Positions 20,471 through 21,440 of a stretch of 21,440 nt of DNA are shown here, one piece after another (the stretch's first letter is position 1; the number at the start of each line of letters is the position of its first letter). Made by a program: the position numbers and the translations under genes. A model generated the notes under the pieces. That model searched no databases, was not told where the DNA came from, and saw only the letters and a list, made by a program, of their open reading frames with translations. Source of the DNA: Glomus cerebriforme (lineage: Eukaryota; Glomeromycota; Glomeromycetes; Glomerales; Glomeraceae). The stretch lies in NCBI GenBank assembly GCA_003550305.1, contig QKYT01000707.1, forward strand, positions 37,506-58,945, given 5' to 3'.

Positions 20471-20592
20471 AAAAAAAAAGAGAAAAGAGAAATACAATGT
20501 TTTTATCTAGAACACGAAAGTATATTCAATGTCCACGTGTATTTATGCAGAAAATTTTTAAAAAGCATTTTATTATTGTAACACCTAACATA

Positions 20593-20621
20593 GCTGCGGG
20601 CTGCGGGCTGCGGGTCACCCG
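20593..20621. repeat. GCTGCGG tandem repeat with adjoining CGGGT-C-ACCCG palindrome
   Basis: Three exact copies of GCTGCGG (20593-20613), overlapping an 11-base palindrome CGGGTCACCCG (20611-20621). It is a sharp GC island in a strongly AT-rich stretch, 86 bases past the stop codon of the next minus-strand ORF. Confidence 0.8.
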
Positions 20622-20706
20622 ATTTTTAAAACTATAATGAAATCTAAACTTTAATATTGTTTGTTTAAAAAGCTGCACTTCGTCATATATATATAGATTT
20701 GTTTGT

Positions 20707-21117
20707 TTAAGTTCTATTGTATACTGTAATAAATTGTTGTAAATTATTAGCGAAATTATTTTCATCTTTTATAATATTAAAATCATTTTCATTTCCAATA
20801 AATTTTCTTCGTTGTTTAAATTTTTCTTGTTGTTGGCGTTTTCTTATCTGTTGTTGTAAAGATGAATAATTATAATTTAAAGTATTCAAAAAAGAAATGA
20901 CACTTTTTAATTGTGTAATTGATGAATTAGGAGTAGTAGTTTGGTGATTTTGTTCGAATTTTCGATCAATTCTTTGTTCAAAAAAATTTGAAATTTGTAA
21001 ATTTCCATTTTCAAATTTTTGATTTTTACAATAATCATAATATTCACAATCAGACCATTTAGTAGAATTTAATAAATTATCTTTTTGTTTTCTTTCAGGC
21101 AAAGAATAAAACATCAT
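20707..21117 (-). CDS. Hypothetical 136-aa protein, unrecognised
   Basis: Single open frame starting with two adjacent ATGs at 21117 and 21114. I do not recognise the family. The product is rich in Asn, Gln, Lys and Phe. It has two cysteines near the N-terminus (SDCEYYDYCKN), a possible helix ITQLKSVISFLNTLNY, a charged stretch QQQIRKRQQQEKFKQRRKF and an acidic-hydrophobic end. No signal peptide or membrane segment is seen. A frame this long without stops is uncommon here, and its amino-acid mix is less extreme than the chance ORFs in this window, which favours a real gene or one exon of a larger one. It lies downstream of the left-pointing gene's start, on the same strand. Confidence 0.45.
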   Translation of the reverse strand: MMFYSLPERKQKDNLLNSTKWSDCEYYDYCKNQKFENGNLQISNFFEQRIDRKFEQNHQTTTPNSSITQLKSVISFLNTLNYNYSSLQQQIRKRQQQEKFKQRRKFIGNENDFNIIKDENNFANNLQQFITVYNRT

Positions 21118-21223
21118 TTAATAGTAATTGGTCTGGTATGTAATGGAATATTTTCAAGATTTATTTATTATTTGTTATAATTGGTAATTTATTATTACAG
21201 TAATTGGTTTGATGTTTTTTTTT

Positions 21224-21254
<31 letters not shown>

Positions 21255-21440
21255 TAATAATTTAAAAAAAAAATGAAGGTTGAGAGGAAACAAACACACC
21301 AAACAAAAAAAAACAAATATTAAGACCCTTTTTATAATTAGAATAAATATCACGCCATTTATTTGTTTTAGGTTGTGTTTCTTGATAATAATTCGTTTGT
21401 CATTAGCGCAGAAGATATCCTACTGATATACTTTATTGAT
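21118..21440. other. Right edge, no gene recognised
   Basis: AT-rich with an A run of about 26 bases at 21226-21251. It may be the promoter or an upstream exon of the minus-strand ORF ending at 20707; the window stops before this can be judged. Confidence 0.5.

Larger units (their letters stand above)
20202..20706. other. Intergenic region upstream of the acidic-protein gene
   Basis: About 500 bp without a gene. It holds CACGTG at 20324-20329 and 20534-20539, an A run of about 30 at 20439-20468 and a GC-rich 7-bp tandem repeat at 20593-20613 followed by a palindrome. Confidence 0.55.

Overview
The window looks like nuclear DNA of an early-diverging fungus, most likely an arbuscular mycorrhizal (Glomeromycotina-type) species. 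It is very AT-rich, with long A/T runs between genes. Genes are broken by many short introns (mostly 65-150 bp, GT-AG with two GC-AG exceptions), and the proteins are eukaryotic. A mitochondrial cobalamin adenosyltransferase and a class II (4EHP-type) cap-binding protein resemble animal and early-branching fungal gene sets more than those of yeasts. COQ3 and other mitochondrial proteins argue against the equally AT-rich anaerobic gut fungi. The species assignment is inference; no search was possible.

Layout: 1-1138, no gene seen; 1139-2834 (+), peroxisomal Pcs60/AAE3-type acyl-CoA (oxalyl-CoA) synthetase; 2948-3602 (-), TXNDC17-type thioredoxin; 4650-7709 (+), PARN poly(A) ribonuclease in 14 exons; 8568-10086 (-), eIF4E2/4EHP; 10750-11302 (+), ZNF706-type mini zinc-finger protein; 11736-11809 (+), tRNA-Val(AAC); 13240-14393 (+), GID4/Vid24; 16068-17324 (-), COQ3; 17557-19275 (+), MMAB; 19504-20201 (-), acidic protein resembling APC15/Mnd2; 20707-21117 (-), unrecognised ORF. 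The exon-intron models were built by hand from splice consensus, reading-frame closure and family motifs. All junctions reported keep the frame.

The protein genes mostly alternate in orientation, giving convergent pairs (PCS60/TXNDC17, PARN/eIF4E2, GID4/COQ3, MMAB/APC15-like) and divergent pairs (TXNDC17/PARN, eIF4E2/ZNF706, COQ3/MMAB). COQ3 and MMAB both carry likely mitochondrial presequences and share a 232-bp promoter with mirror-image TATA-like boxes. PARN (cap-stimulated deadenylase) lies tail to tail with eIF4E2 (translation-repressing cap binder); the functional link is suggestive only.

I found no CRISPR array, intact transposon, prophage, biosynthetic cluster or clearly new system. 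This is mostly a housekeeping region. The items most worth a second look are the fungal MMAB with a possible alternative C-terminal exon and an overlapping upstream ORF, the two GC-AG introns, the shared COQ3/MMAB promoter, the long N-terminal tail and tandem acceptor of eIF4E2, the cysteine/histidine-bearing N-terminal tail of GID4, several hairpins and short repeats between genes, and an apparent excess of CACGTG and ACGCGT palindromes.
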